From JAXMBN01 sp046349875 (GTDB taxonomy: Bacteria; Planctomycetota; Planctomycetia; Pirellulales; Pirellulaceae), in contig JAXMBN010000055.1 in NCBI GenBank assembly GCA_046349875.1, positions 1 to 32,260 on the forward strand: a stretch of DNA of 32,260 nucleotides, in the 5' to 3' direction. The notes beneath the pieces are model-generated. The model worked only from the letters and a program-made list of their open reading frames with translations. It was not told where the DNA came from and made no database searches. Position numbers and translations under genes: made by a program. Shown piece after piece: positions 1-9,059 of this stretch (position 1 is the first letter of the stretch; every line of letters starts with the position of its first letter).

Positions 1-423
1 CATGGCTAAGCCAACGGTATCCGAGCTCGTCTCAATGCCATGGTGATCTAATGCTTCACGCTGACGCTGCTGGGCGAGTTCGAGAAGCGCTGAGTGACAG
101 GCCAAGGCTGGGGTTTGCAAGATGGGAGTTCCCGGCATGAAATGCTGAAACTCTGCGATCGCTTCGGGGATATCGACCTTCGTATGCCCGGCTTCAAACA
201 GAAATACAGGTACGGCCAAGATCTTCCGAAGGGGACGTTGGCAAAGAAGTTTGAGCCCTTCCACAATCGAAGGGCTCGCAAGTTCCAGAAAACCATGTCC
301 AACGGCAAGCCCTGGCAAGAGCTTTGCGACCTGGTCGCAAAGCTCTGTAAATTGCCGAATGCCTTCGGGCTTGCGGGTGCCGTGGCCTATAAAGAGAACG
401 CCAAGGTCTTCCGGAGCGTACAC
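1..423 (-). CDS. CbiX/SirB-like sirohydrochlorin chelatase family protein (partial, C-terminus off the window)
   Basis: Translating the minus strand from a GTG at 423 gives an open frame of 141 codons running off the left edge. Near the start it shows the motif LFIGHGTRKPEG, and about residues 75-90 VPVFLFEAGHTKVDIPEAI. These two histidine-bearing stretches are the hallmarks of the CbiX/SirB class II chelatases, which insert cobalt, nickel or iron into sirohydrochlorin in the cytoplasm. The GTG start is chosen because GAGG lies 5 bases upstream and no ATG is available in frame; an ATT at 435 is the alternative. It begins 24 bases after the tpx stop on the same strand, so the two may be co-transcribed. 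The substrate metal cannot be read from the sequence, and family members without proven chelatase activity exist. Confidence 0.72.
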   Translation of the reverse strand, partial: MYAPEDLGVLFIGHGTRKPEGIRQFTELCDQVAKLLPGLAVGHGFLELASPSIVEGLKLLCQRPLRKILAVPVFLFEAGHTKVDIPEAIAEFQHFMPGTPILQTPALACHSALLELAQQRQREALDHHGIETSSDTVGLAM

Positions 424-446
424 GGCTTCCTCAATGGAAAGTGTAA

Positions 447-965
447 TTACACAAGCTTTTTGATGGCATCCAAGGCTGGGCCGTAATTGGGCTCTTGAGC
501 GACTTCGGGGACGATTTCGCTGTAGACCACTTTGCCATTCGCGTCCAACACGTAAACAGCGCGAGCCAATAGTTTGAGTTCATCGATCATAAGACCCCAA
601 GCCATCCCGAATGCTCCCGATTGGTAATCGCTAGCAACCTTGAGTGACTTGATATCTTCCGCTCCGCAGAATCGATTCATCGCGAAAGGCAAATCGCGGC
701 TGATGGTAACGGCATGGATCTTGTCGCCCAAAGCCCCGAGTTCTTGATTGAACTTCTTGGTCTGGAGAGCACAGATACCGGTGTCCAGCGAAGGTACGAC
801 GCTCAAAATCGTTGGCTTGCCACGAAGATCAGCCAGCGAAAGGGTCTTCAAACCACCTTCAAAGTAGTGAAGGGTAAAGTCCGGTGCAGCATCTCCTGCT
901 TTGACTTCGTTGCCCAAAAGCGTCATCGGGTTGCCTTTGAACGTAATGGCTCCTGATCGCGACAT
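447..965 (-). CDS. tpx: thiol peroxidase Tpx (atypical 2-Cys peroxiredoxin)
   Basis: A 172-residue protein, the usual Tpx length, reducing hydrogen peroxide and organic hydroperoxides with thioredoxin as electron donor. The peroxidatic cysteine is C65 in SLDTGICALQTKKFN and the resolving cysteine is C100 in NRFCGAED, matching the spacing of the Tpx subfamily. The N-terminus ITFKGNPMTLLGNEVKAGD is also typical, so the ATG at 965 is preferred over an upstream in-frame start at 1055 that would add 30 atypical residues; AGGAG lies about 11 bases upstream of 965. A CbiX-like gene follows 24 bases downstream on the same strand. Confidence 0.95.
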   Translation of the reverse strand: MSRSGAITFKGNPMTLLGNEVKAGDAAPDFTLHYFEGGLKTLSLADLRGKPTILSVVPSLDTGICALQTKKFNQELGALGDKIHAVTISRDLPFAMNRFCGAEDIKSLKVASDYQSGAFGMAWGLMIDELKLLARAVYVLDANGKVVYSEIVPEVAQEPNYGPALDAIKKLV

Positions 966-1060
966 CTTTGAAGATTCTCCTCTACCTGAAACACAAACCA
1001 AAAAATCTCCCATAACCATATCCCAATCCCCAATTTTGCCAACCCTCGCTGTCAAAAATT

Positions 1061-1083
1061 CAATAGGTGCCAGCCACCTATTG
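1061..1083. repeat. REP-like palindrome (orphan copy)
   Basis: A 23-base perfect hairpin with arms CAATAGGTG and CACCTATTG around the loop CCAGC, followed directly by TTGAC. It matches the repeats bordering the transposase locus at 26576 and 28084: all three share CAAT-n-GGTGCCA-(G/C)-CCACCT and end in (G/A)TTGA(C/T). It lies between tpx and the next gene upstream on the same strand, with no transposase beside it. This is the layout of dispersed REP copies mobilised in trans by a RAYT enzyme. Confidence 0.75.
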
Positions 1084-1118
1084 TTGACGCGGATGGGTTT
1101 AGGGAACGGTTTGGGGGG

Positions 1119-2483
1119 CTATTTGCGAGAGCGCCATCTCTCGAAAGATTTGGGGCGATCATCGGGGCTGTTGGCCGGGAATCCGATGGCATTGGGGCTG
1201 ATCCAGCCATTGTCGTCCACGACGAACTGCGGCATGTAGGCAGAAGGATCGGAGCCTGAGAGGAGAATAACGGCGGCAAACGCCATATCTTGGACGCGGC
1301 GGTCGTATTCGGGGGAATGGGGACTTGGAACTTGCTGGTCGGGGAGTGGAATCTGGTTTGGACGTCTTAGATCGGTTTGTGGAAAGGGTAGGGGGCGATC
1401 ATCTTCCATCCACTTGGTAAGCAGTTCGACATCTTTTTTCTCGCCATGTTTTGCCAAAAAACGGCAGGCGAGGAATGCGACATTGGTATCCAAATTGGGC
1501 TGGCGCAAAGCGTTTCGAGCGGTGGCGGCTGCTTCTGGATGATCCAAAGTCTGCCCTAGCCGTAGGCCTCGCGCGAACTCGTTCTCCAGCTTGGCATAAA
1601 ACGTTTCGAGAAGTGGGGCCAAATTGACTCGCCAAGACCGATCGCGAAATCGAGTCGGATAAAGCGGGGAAGCAATGAGTGCATCGCATGCGCATTGCTC
1701 CACGGTTGCCCCAAGGGGTTCTTTGGAAATAGCCATGGCATACATGATGGCTATACCATCGGCGGTCTCAATCGTCTGCCGCATCAAGCGTTTTTTATAA
1801 ATCGCTTCGAAGGTTGATATGCATCGTTCTTGTCGTTCTTCCACGGATAAATCCGACTCGAGCAAATCTGGATGGAGTCGATAAAGGTCAATCAACAGTT
1901 GCCGAGATAATCGGCCCGAACTGGTGAGCGTGCGAAATTGAGACCAAGCTTGGAAGCCATGATCATTGTCCGATCCAATATCCTGCAAAAACTCTTTGAT
2001 TCGTCGTTCGTGGAGTTGTCCTTTCAGCTTGGAAAGAAGAGCTGTTAGCTGTACTTTTCCCTCTTCCGTGGAACAACTTGCCATGGCCGATTCCAAGAAG
2101 GAAATCACCGATGGATCAGTGGCTCGAAGCAGTGATTCAAAGGCATGCCGACGCTGTTCAGATTGATCGGAATCCAACTGACGCACTAGTTTGCCAAGTT
2201 CTTTAGGATCGTCTTGAACAGTCGACGATTGCGTCACTGGGATTCTTTTTTCTTGCCCGAAAACAGCGGCAGGACGAGCCACTTTTCGTAGTGATCCCAA
2301 TAGCCAGTAGGCAAGCAACGTCCCATAGAAAATGGGGTTCCAACCCATGCGGCCCGACAACGTCCCAAGTCCGAGGTTTGCTGACCTGGGAGGGGACTTG
2401 CGAGCATCGAGACTTTGTGGATGGAAACGCCAAGTCATAAAGGACCGTGATGGGGGCCTAGGCAAAACGTAGGATTCGAGCAT
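1119..2483 (-). CDS. unrecognised planctomycete-type protein with helical repeat character
   Basis: I do not recognise the family. The 454-residue frame is intact. Residues about 95-165 (KLVRQLDSDQSEQRRHAFESLL, then DPSVISFLESAM) resemble HEAT/armadillo-like helical hairpins, and much of the rest is rich in charged alpha-helix. A hydrophobic stretch around residues 50-63 (FYGTLLAYWLLGSL) could be a membrane anchor or part of a signal sequence. If so, the true start may be the ATG at 2348 rather than 2483, since the first 45 residues are basic, proline-rich and look non-native. Neither start has a convincing ribosome-binding site. It is transcribed divergently from the trans-sulfuration genes. 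No function is proposed. Confidence 0.6.
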   Translation of the reverse strand: MLESYVLPRPPSRSFMTWRFHPQSLDARKSPPRSANLGLGTLSGRMGWNPIFYGTLLAYWLLGSLRKVARPAAVFGQEKRIPVTQSSTVQDDPKELGKLVRQLDSDQSEQRRHAFESLLRATDPSVISFLESAMASCSTEEGKVQLTALLSKLKGQLHERRIKEFLQDIGSDNDHGFQAWSQFRTLTSSGRLSRQLLIDLYRLHPDLLESDLSVEERQERCISTFEAIYKKRLMRQTIETADGIAIMYAMAISKEPLGATVEQCACDALIASPLYPTRFRDRSWRVNLAPLLETFYAKLENEFARGLRLGQTLDHPEAAATARNALRQPNLDTNVAFLACRFLAKHGEKKDVELLTKWMEDDRPLPFPQTDLRRPNQIPLPDQQVPSPHSPEYDRRVQDMAFAAVILLSGSDPSAYMPQFVVDDNGWISPNAIGFPANSPDDRPKSFERWRSRK

Positions 2484-2731
2484 TTTTTGAGGGGACCGTT
2501 TTCATTTGGCGGAACGCTTCGTTCCCCGCAGCCTTGCTCGAGACAAGGTGGCGAGCTATAGTCGATTTAGATCGGGATTTGCGGCCGCTTGCAGCCATAC
2601 TGCTAAAGAGCCATTTCAAGCGAAGAATGCCTCACGACACCTCACAAGGGTTTCGTATCTTTTGCAGATGGCCAATCATGTCCGATTGGGCCACAAATTC
2701 CGCGTGCAACCTCTACAGCGGATTCCTTTCC
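2484..2731. other. divergent intergenic region
   Basis: This 248-base gap separates a minus-strand gene from the plus-strand trans-sulfuration operon and presumably carries both promoters. I see no riboswitch-like structure, clear -35/-10 pair or repeat. An open frame from 2534 continues in phase into the enzyme, but its first 66 residues have no resemblance to trans-sulfuration enzymes and are treated as non-coding. Confidence 0.4.
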
Positions 2732-3939
2732 ATGCATTCAACTTCAGTATCACGTGATCGTGCGACGCAGACTTCGACGGGTTTGAGCACATTATCGGTG
2801 CACGCAGGTGAAGCGCGACAAAAGCTCGGCGATGCGATCACAGATCCGATTTGCTGCGCTAGTACCTACACCTTCGAATCGACGCAATCGGTCATCGATT
2901 ATATCGAACAAAAACAAGACCGTGAGGAATATGGTCGATATGGCAATCCCAATGAGAAAGTAGTCGAACGCAAGTTGGCTGCGTTGGATGCGGGTGAGGA
3001 TGCCATTCTTTATTCAAGTGGCATGTCGGCGATCGTCGGATTGCTCATGGCCAAGCTCAGCGCTGGCGACGAGATCGTCTTCTTCGATCAGTGCTATCAC
3101 CGAAGCCGCGAATTCTGTTACAAACACCTAGCGGGTGGTGTGGTCACGAAGCAGGGTGCCACGGGTGACTTCGATGCCATGGAAGCGGCCATCCTCCGCG
3201 AACCAAGATGCTGGTAAGTGAATCACCAACCAACCCTCATTTGACGGTCGTCGATCTCGAACAATTTGTTGCCTTGGGAAAGGCGCATGAAGTCGAAACG
3301 TTGATCGATGCGACATTGGCCACACCCTACAACGTTCGTCCGCTCGAATTTGGTGTCGATTACGTTCTTCATTCGGCAACCAAATATCTCGGTGGTCACA
3401 ACGACTTGCTTGCCGGTGTGATCGTTGGTTCGAAAGAGAAGCTAGAATCGGTTCGCAACCTGCGAGGCATTTTGGGTGGAATCAATTCGCCGCACAACAT
3501 TTACTTGTTGGAACGAGGATTGAAGACGTTTGCTCTCCGCATGGAGCAGCATAACAAGAATGGGCAAGCGATTGCCGAGTTCTTGCATGCGCATCCTCGC
3601 GTTGAGAAAGTTTATTACCCAGGATTACCCGATCATCCGACGCATGCCATCGCTGCTCGCACGATGAAAGGCTATGGCGGTCTAATCACCTTCCTCATCA
3701 AAGATGCAGATTGGAAGCAAACGGCTCGCGTCATCGATGCCGTGCAAATTCCTCGCATTGGTCCAAGTTTAGGCGGAGTGGAATCGTTGATCGAACAACC
3801 ACTGGTGATGAGCTACTTTAATTACTCACCGGAAGACCGCGCACGATTCGGAATCGACGACAACATGGTACGATTGGCTTGTGGAATCGAAGATACGCAA
3901 GATTTGATCGATGACCTGAAGCAGGCTTTGGAAGAATGA
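2732..3939 (+). pseudogene. trans-sulfuration PLP enzyme (cystathionine gamma-synthase/lyase family), one frameshift
   Basis: Two overlapping frames, 2732-3217 and 3208-3939, together make one Cys/Met-metabolism PLP enzyme of about 402 residues. The first half carries YGRYGNPNEKVVERKLAALD and SSGMSAIVGLL (cofactor phosphate and substrate loops). The second opens with KMLVSESPTNPHL and carries the PLP-lysine motif HSATKYLGGHND and the C-terminal SLGGVESLIEQP. The break is at 3203-3204, where ...REP is followed out of frame by KMLV; one extra C in the CC run restores a continuous protein. The start at 2732 is the first ATG giving family-like sequence. It overlaps the next paralog by 4 bases (ATGA), implying co-translation. 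The lesion may be a sequencing error. Lyase versus synthase cannot be decided. Confidence 0.85.
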
Positions 3940-5075
3940 AGTTTCGAACACGAGCAATCCATGTAGGGAGTGAACCGGACGCGACAACCGGTGCGGTGGT
4001 TCCTCCCATTCATATGGCAACGACCTTCATTCAGCCTGGGGCAGGAGAGTGGGGCAAGTTCGATTATTCGCGATCGGGATCACCGACCCGCGCCAATGTA
4101 GAACGAACCCTGGCCGATCTGGAAAGTGGCTGTGGAGCGTTGGCCTTCTCTTCAGGCATGGCCGCCACACATGCGGCAACGATGCTCTTGCGATCAGGCG
4201 ATCATCTCCTCGCAAGCAGCGATATCTATGGTGGTACCTACAGGCTGCTCCACAAAATTTGTGATCGATCTGGCGTTCGCGTTTCCTTGGCCCCGATCGA
4301 TGATCTGGAACGATTGGAAGCAGCGATTACGCCTCAAACCAAAATGGTCTGGATCGAGAGCATCGGGAATCCGCTGATGTCGATTCCGGATATTCAAGCG
4401 TTGGCAGAAATCGCTCATCGTCACGGTGCATGGTTAGGCGTAGATAGTACATTTGCATCGCCGGTCATCATTCGTCCGTTGGAGCATGGGGCCGACATCT
4501 GTATGCATTCGGCGACGAAGTACTTGGGGGGGCATAGCGATTGTTTGTCGGGCGTCTTGGTGGCTCGTGAGGAAAAGCTGTTCAAGGATCTCTACTTCAT
4601 CCAAAACGCAACCGGCGCGGTATTGAGTCCACTCGAATCGTTTTTGTTGGCTCGCGGGCTGAAAACACTGGACCTCCGCGTTCGCGAACAATCTCGATCT
4701 GCTCTTCAGATTGCTCAGTGGTTGCAGCAGCATCCAAAGGTCACTCGCGTGCTCTACCCGGGATTGCCTGATCACCCCCAGCATGCCCTCGCAGCGCGGC
4801 AATTTGGGGGGCTCTTCGGTGCGATGATATCTTTTGAGATCGATGGTGATTACACTGCAACGAAGCGTGTTTGCGAGACGACCAAGTTGTTTGGGTTAGC
4901 GGTGAGCCTTGGGGCTGTAGAATCGCTCATCGAACAACCCGCCTCGATGTCCCACGCCAGTTATGCACCTGAAGATCGGCTTCGATTTGGGATCCGCGAC
5001 AGCTTGATTCGGATCTCCGTAGGTTTGGAAGATCCTCAAGACTTGATCGAGGATCTAGCGCAAGCCATTGGGTGA
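3936..5075 (+). CDS. trans-sulfuration PLP enzyme (cystathionine gamma-synthase/lyase family)
   Basis: Intact 379-residue PLP-dependent enzyme of methionine/cysteine metabolism, acting in the cytoplasm on homoserine-derived substrates or cystathionine. Visible landmarks are the N-terminal TRAIHVGSEPDATTGAVVPP, YSRSGSPTRANVERTLADLE at about 44-63, SSGMAATHAA at 72-81, the PLP-forming K195 in MHSATKYLGGHSD, and the C-terminal SLGAVESLIEQPASMSHAS. Its length matches the family. The ATG overlaps the stop of the upstream paralog (ATGA). It is the second of two tandem paralogs, which suggests one acts as synthase and the other as lyase or a variant, but the residues seen do not assign MetB, MetC or MccB activity. 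Confidence 0.9.
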   Translation: MKFRTRAIHVGSEPDATTGAVVPPIHMATTFIQPGAGEWGKFDYSRSGSPTRANVERTLADLESGCGALAFSSGMAATHAATMLLRSGDHLLASSDIYGGTYRLLHKICDRSGVRVSLAPIDDLERLEAAITPQTKMVWIESIGNPLMSIPDIQALAEIAHRHGAWLGVDSTFASPVIIRPLEHGADICMHSATKYLGGHSDCLSGVLVAREEKLFKDLYFIQNATGAVLSPLESFLLARGLKTLDLRVREQSRSALQIAQWLQQHPKVTRVLYPGLPDHPQHALAARQFGGLFGAMISFEIDGDYTATKRVCETTKLFGLAVSLGAVESLIEQPASMSHASYAPEDRLRFGIRDSLIRISVGLEDPQDLIEDLAQAIG

Positions 5076-5101
5076 ATGCGCATCAATTAGCCAAGGTAGC
5101 C

Positions 5102-6145
5102 ATGGGGTCTTCGTCCGAACCATTTCGTCTATTTCATATCCCATCCGAGTGCGAGGGGAAAACGCTGGCGTCTGTCCTGAAGTTGTTGTTTCCCGAAGAA
5201 TCGTGGGGAAATGCCAAAGGATTGATCTCTTCCCGCCATGTTCAAGTGAATGGAAACTTATGTCTGGACCATGGTCGCAAGATCACCAGTCGCGATGTCA
5301 TCAAGGTCTGGCGAGAATCGCTTCCCAAGCCAATTGAAGCGAAAGACATTCGCATTGTTTTTGCCGACGATTTTCTCGTCGTGATCGAGAAACCACCAGG
5401 GATCACCTCGGTTCGCCACTTCGAAGAACGAAACCTTTCGAGCAAGCGAAGGCAAGTTCAACCTACCCTCGACGAACTGCTTCCAGAAGCGCTCGACCGT
5501 TTCTTGAAGAATCGCCAAACGCAAGGTGAACGCCTTCCACGATCGAGTGCGCAGAGCCGCTTTCATGATAAAGCGGACCGAAAACTTCCCAAGGTCTTTG
5601 CGGTCCATCGATTGGACCGCGATACCAGTGGGTTGATGCTTTTCGCGCGCACCCAACAGATCGGCGAATTGTTGGGGAAGATGTTTCGTCGCCATTCCAT
5701 CGATCGCCGCTATTGGGCTGTGGCTTATGGCAAGGTCGAATCGCAAACAATTGAATCCAATATCGTTCGCGACATCGGTGGCGGTAGACGTGGCAGCTCG
5801 GATAATCCCGACGATCCAACCGCCCAACATGCGATCACGCATGTCAAGACATTAGAGACCTTGGGTGATTACTCGATCGTCGAATGTCGATTGGAAACGG
5901 GTAGGACTCACCAAATCCGTATCCATCTATCCGAAGTTGGACATCGACTTTGCGGCGAGCCTCTCTACAACAAGGATCAAGAAGGTAAGGTCCTAGAAGA
6001 CTCTAGCGGAGCACCGCGCCAAGCTCTTCATTCGGCCTCGCTTCGATTCAAGCATCCGATCACCGGGGAAGTTCAAGAATTCAAGAGCCCATGGCCAACC
6101 GATCTCTATCGTTGGCTACGAAAACTCGGCAAGTCCTCCACGTAA
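5102..6145 (+). CDS. RluA-family pseudouridine synthase
   Basis: A cytoplasmic RNA-modifying enzyme converting uridine to pseudouridine. The N-terminal third resembles an S4 RNA-binding domain (LASVLKLLFPE ... SRHVQVNGNL). The catalytic core has FAVHRLDRDTSGLMLFAR, whose aspartate in HRLD is the conserved nucleophile (about residue 172), and ETGRTHQIRIHLSEVGHRL, the conserved RluA motif II/III region. A GTG at 5072 overlaps the previous stop and would add 10 residues; the ATG at 5102 is preferred because AAGG precedes it at normal spacing. A basic insertion at about residues 107-160 separates the motif-I region from the catalytic Asp and is longer than in E. coli RluA. The rRNA target cannot be inferred. 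Confidence 0.9.
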   Translation: MGSSSEPFRLFHIPSECEGKTLASVLKLLFPEESWGNAKGLISSRHVQVNGNLCLDHGRKITSRDVIKVWRESLPKPIEAKDIRIVFADDFLVVIEKPPGITSVRHFEERNLSSKRRQVQPTLDELLPEALDRFLKNRQTQGERLPRSSAQSRFHDKADRKLPKVFAVHRLDRDTSGLMLFARTQQIGELLGKMFRRHSIDRRYWAVAYGKVESQTIESNIVRDIGGGRRGSSDNPDDPTAQHAITHVKTLETLGDYSIVECRLETGRTHQIRIHLSEVGHRLCGEPLYNKDQEGKVLEDSSGAPRQALHSASLRFKHPITGEVQEFKSPWPTDLYRWLRKLGKSST

Positions 6146-6159
6146 ACCATTCGATGCGT

Positions 6160-7706
6160 TTAGCGTTGCAATGAGGATTCGGCAGTGATGCGCGGCGAAA
6201 ATCGCCAAGCGACTTTGGCCGTTTCGGAATAAGGAATCAGCCATTGTCGCAGATTGGGTGGTTCGCCCAATTCAATGATGGCTTGCAGATCTTTGATGAG
6301 CAATGGATGACTACCGTAGTACGAATGTCCCAGCAAACTTGGATCGACGGGAGATACTTCAATCGTGTCGACTCCCGGAAACCGTTTGGGATCCCCTTGC
6401 GACAAGCCAAGCCGAGGATAGCCGTGAATGCGCATCGAAGCCAATAGGGCTCGGTCGGTAGACGAAGTGTAAAGTGTCGTTTGGCGCGAACAAATATCAA
6501 CGGACTTGGCATAGCGACTTTCGAATTCGCTCAAGTCGACATCGGGCGCTGCCATGACGACTTGGTTGAGCATCGGCTGTTCGATCTTAGGATCGAGTGC
6601 CAATCGCTCTAAGGCTGTCACCAGGGCTCGATTCCCCATCGAGTGCGCAATCACGTGCAACGACTCTGCTCCGGTGCGCTGCTTGATGTCCTTCAGGAAT
6701 TGTTCGAGATGAGGTCCCGTCCAAGCCGCATTGTCGCCATCGCGCGAGTAAGCCAAAACATCACCATGCGATGGCCAACTGTAGAGAATCGCAGGACCAC
6801 TAAACTCGAGATCTTTTTTGATTTGAGCTGTTCGCAAGAGCGCGTCCGAGAACTGTACGTTATAGCCGTGGATGAACACAAAGGCTGATTTGATCGTTCC
6901 TTGCTGAACTCTCTTCTGCAACTCATCAAAGTACGCTTGTTCATCCAACGGCGAGATGGCATGCAACATGACATGCTTATTAGGATCTTCTTTGAACTCG
7001 TAGATCTTGGGACGTTCTAGGTGACCTTTTTGATGGATGCGAGGAATCGTAATCTTGCTCTTGCCCAGATGAAGCGGGTAAGCCGAGGATGCATCGTATC
7101 GCCGCGTTCCATAAAGAACGCTTTGAGACGCATACAGCCGCTTAGCCTGCATCCCGTAGATCCAAGCATGGTGCGAGAACAAAGCAGTCAAGATGCATCC
7201 AAGGGCTAGGCCGGCTCCCCAAATCCACTTGTCGGTTCCACGGAGGACTCCGATACCCAATACGATGCATGTCACCAATCCAGCGATCGAAGGAAGAAAG
7301 ATGCGCATCCAAAGCAACGAACTTTGAAAATCGATCAGCTCTCGATCCGTGGCGTAAAAGACTTCGACCTCGTCGAAAGGGGAGACCGGGTTGGCAGCAA
7401 CTGCACTACCTTGCGAACCCTGCGCGGAACCTGGTAGGGGAGCCGTCAGTCCTTCGTCGCTTAGGTGAGCGCGGATTTGAGAACGCGTTCCCTCGATCGT
7501 TGTTCCTCTTCATCCACCAGGAGACGAGTCGATTCGGCGGGAAGATCCGTTGTCACGGCACTGGAAAGATGAGTCGGCGTCGACTCGGGGCTCTGACCAT
7601 TTTGGTAGGTCATTGTCCCGACAATCCCCGCGGCGCCGACGAGCCCGGCAGTCGCAAGCGAAGTAACCCAAGAAATTTTTCCCTGTCGAAGTCGACGGCG
7701 GAGCAT
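6160..7706 (-). CDS. DUF900-type alpha/beta hydrolase with membrane segments (one frameshift near its N-terminus)
   Basis: The part from 7317 down to 6160 is an intact 385-residue frame with the DUF900 landmarks VFIHGYNVQFSDALLRTAQI, YSWPSHGD and the nucleophile elbow HVIAHSMGNRAL (catalytic Ser). The same frame continues upstream without a start codon through FDEVEVFYATDREL, a typical DUF900 N-terminal strand. A second frame begins at ATG 7706 behind GAGGAGGAAAAGG, encodes a transmembrane segment (SWVTSLATAGLVGAAGIVG) and stops at 7461. One extra base in the GG at 7464-7465 joins them into a protein of about 515 residues. Two more hydrophobic helices sit between the YATDRE strand and the LYGTRRYD region. 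The substrate is unknown; an esterase/lipase-like activity at the membrane is plausible. Confidence 0.8.
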
Positions 7707-7903
7707 CCTTGCACCTTTTCCTCCTCGATCGCTATCGGCTACGTGATCGGCAACTTCACCCCAATTCTCAAGAGGAACAACAAGAGGTAATGCCAGCAAA
7801 TCATCTCCACTCTTTCCAGCCCTTAGAATTGGACTGACGGAGACCATCGGCAATAGCTATCATCCTGGCTCGGTTTCAAAACACACCTTGGGAGTTTCAG
7901 CAA
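7707..7903. other. divergent intergenic region
   Basis: About 200 bases between the hydrolase gene (minus) and the polysaccharide-locus side (plus). The minus-strand frame stays open up to a TTG at 7853, but the purine-rich ribosome-binding site just above 7706 favours the shorter gene. No promoter could be assigned with confidence. Confidence 0.35.
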
Positions 7904-8857
7904 TTGAGTACGAAACCAGTCAAAGAATTCACCGAAAAAGTGGCTGCAAGCATTGACGTTGGCAGCAAAGCATCTGGAGGCTCAGCGCGTCAAGCCCTTT
8001 CTCACCGATATCGATGCCATCAGCACCCATCTCGAGTTGGAAGATCGCGTTGCCGCAGGGAAGCGAGTATGGGAGTATTGCCAACAAAATTCCTTGGCTT
8101 CGTGGCTCACGATGACGCCTTGCCAACAATCTCCATGGACTTTTGAAGACGAAGATCGTTTTACGTTTGAACCTGCGAGTCGATCGACTTCGACCGATGT
8201 GGATTCGTGGTTATCTGAAATCGGAGTTCTACCGCAATCGGTCAAATTGATTGCGACCGTCAACCAAGTCGATTGGACAGCGCTGCTACGAAAAGAACTC
8301 GTTCTAGCCCTGGTCGCTCTTGAACATGTCGGCCAGGCCTGAAGGAATACGCTTCGTTGGTTTGCCCCGCGCAGGGACGGAAAGTAAGTTGGTGCCGACA
8401 GGATTCGAGAATCCAGACGAAGCTAAGTCTTCCGTTTGAAGGACGCTTGCGCTACGACCCAACATCGATTCCATTTTGGAAGCAGCTCGTTGGAGTATGG
8501 CGGAGGCCAATGATCTATTGGTTGGCTAAGAAGGTGAACTGAGCGACTTGATCTCGACCTCTTGTCATTGGTCCAGTTCGATCCCTGGATTGCAACCGTT
8601 GCACCGAGATGTTTTGAGGAGCGTTCGAAAGCGTACAAGTTTCCTTCTCCGTCGAGCTTGGGCTGCGGCATGGCTTAGTGGTTTCCATGAGCAAAATCGG
8701 CTACGTGGTTAGTCGATTTAGCCGGATCCGAACCGAGCTCGAAGCATGCTTCGGCGATATCCCGGTTGACCCTTTGATGTTTGCGCCAAGCCAAACTCGT
8801 TTGCACAACCCAAGGTCAGCGCAGGTTTGGGGAGTATCAGGTGACTTCGTCGCCTAG
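7904..8857 (+). pseudogene. unrecognised gene broken by several frameshifts
   Basis: Plus-strand coding character continues here in shifting frames. From a TTG at 7904 the frame reads STKPVKEFTEKVAASI, then moves near 7958 to LAAKHLEAQRVKPFLTDIDA and continues through WEYCQQNSLASWLTMTP and DWTALLRKELVLALVALEH to a stop at 8340. Further fragments are EGIRFVGLPRAGTESKLVPT (8341 on), DLLSLVQFDPWIATVAPRCF (about 8560 on), SKIGYVVSRFSRIRTELEAC (about 8690 on) and FGEYQVTSSPSGEILAAGL (about 8828 on). I recognise no domain. Its position before a HlyD-like gene suggests it belongs to the same locus. Fragment boundaries and the start are uncertain, and it could be more than one gene. Confidence 0.4.
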
Positions 8858-9059
8858 TGGTGAAATCTTGGCGGCAGGTCTTTGAAGGGATGCTGTTGTA
8901 TCGATTGGTTCACCTTTGACGATTGTACAGGTGGTCCGAACAAGAAATGTGTGATGGAATTCACCACGTTGCTATTTCGCAACCTACCTTTCCCTAACGA
9001 TGCCATTTCGCAACAAGGGTTGCTGTGGCATCGCCATCTCATTGGATGTTTGTGGAAAG
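8858..9059. other. ambiguous stretch between broken gene and HlyD-like gene
   Basis: About 200 bases with no convincing frame. One frame reads RDAVVSIGSPLTIVQVVRTRNV before a stop, which could be the C-terminal tail of the preceding broken gene. An ATG at 9000 is in phase with the HlyD-like gene but adds a cysteine-rich 20-residue leader unlike the family. Confidence 0.3.

Noticed and set aside
94..486. Plus-strand open frame of 130 codons at the left edge
   Set aside because: It is the antisense shadow of the CbiX-like gene and the end of tpx, both clearly supported on the minus strand.
2484..2731. SAM or other riboswitch ahead of the trans-sulfuration genes
   Set aside because: No conserved riboswitch core or terminator hairpin with T-run could be recognised in the 248 bases.
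3195..3220. Programmed frameshifting as the explanation of the split trans-sulfuration gene
   Set aside because: No slippery heptamer or downstream stimulatory structure is visible, and no enzyme of this family is known to need it; a lost C in a CC run is simpler.
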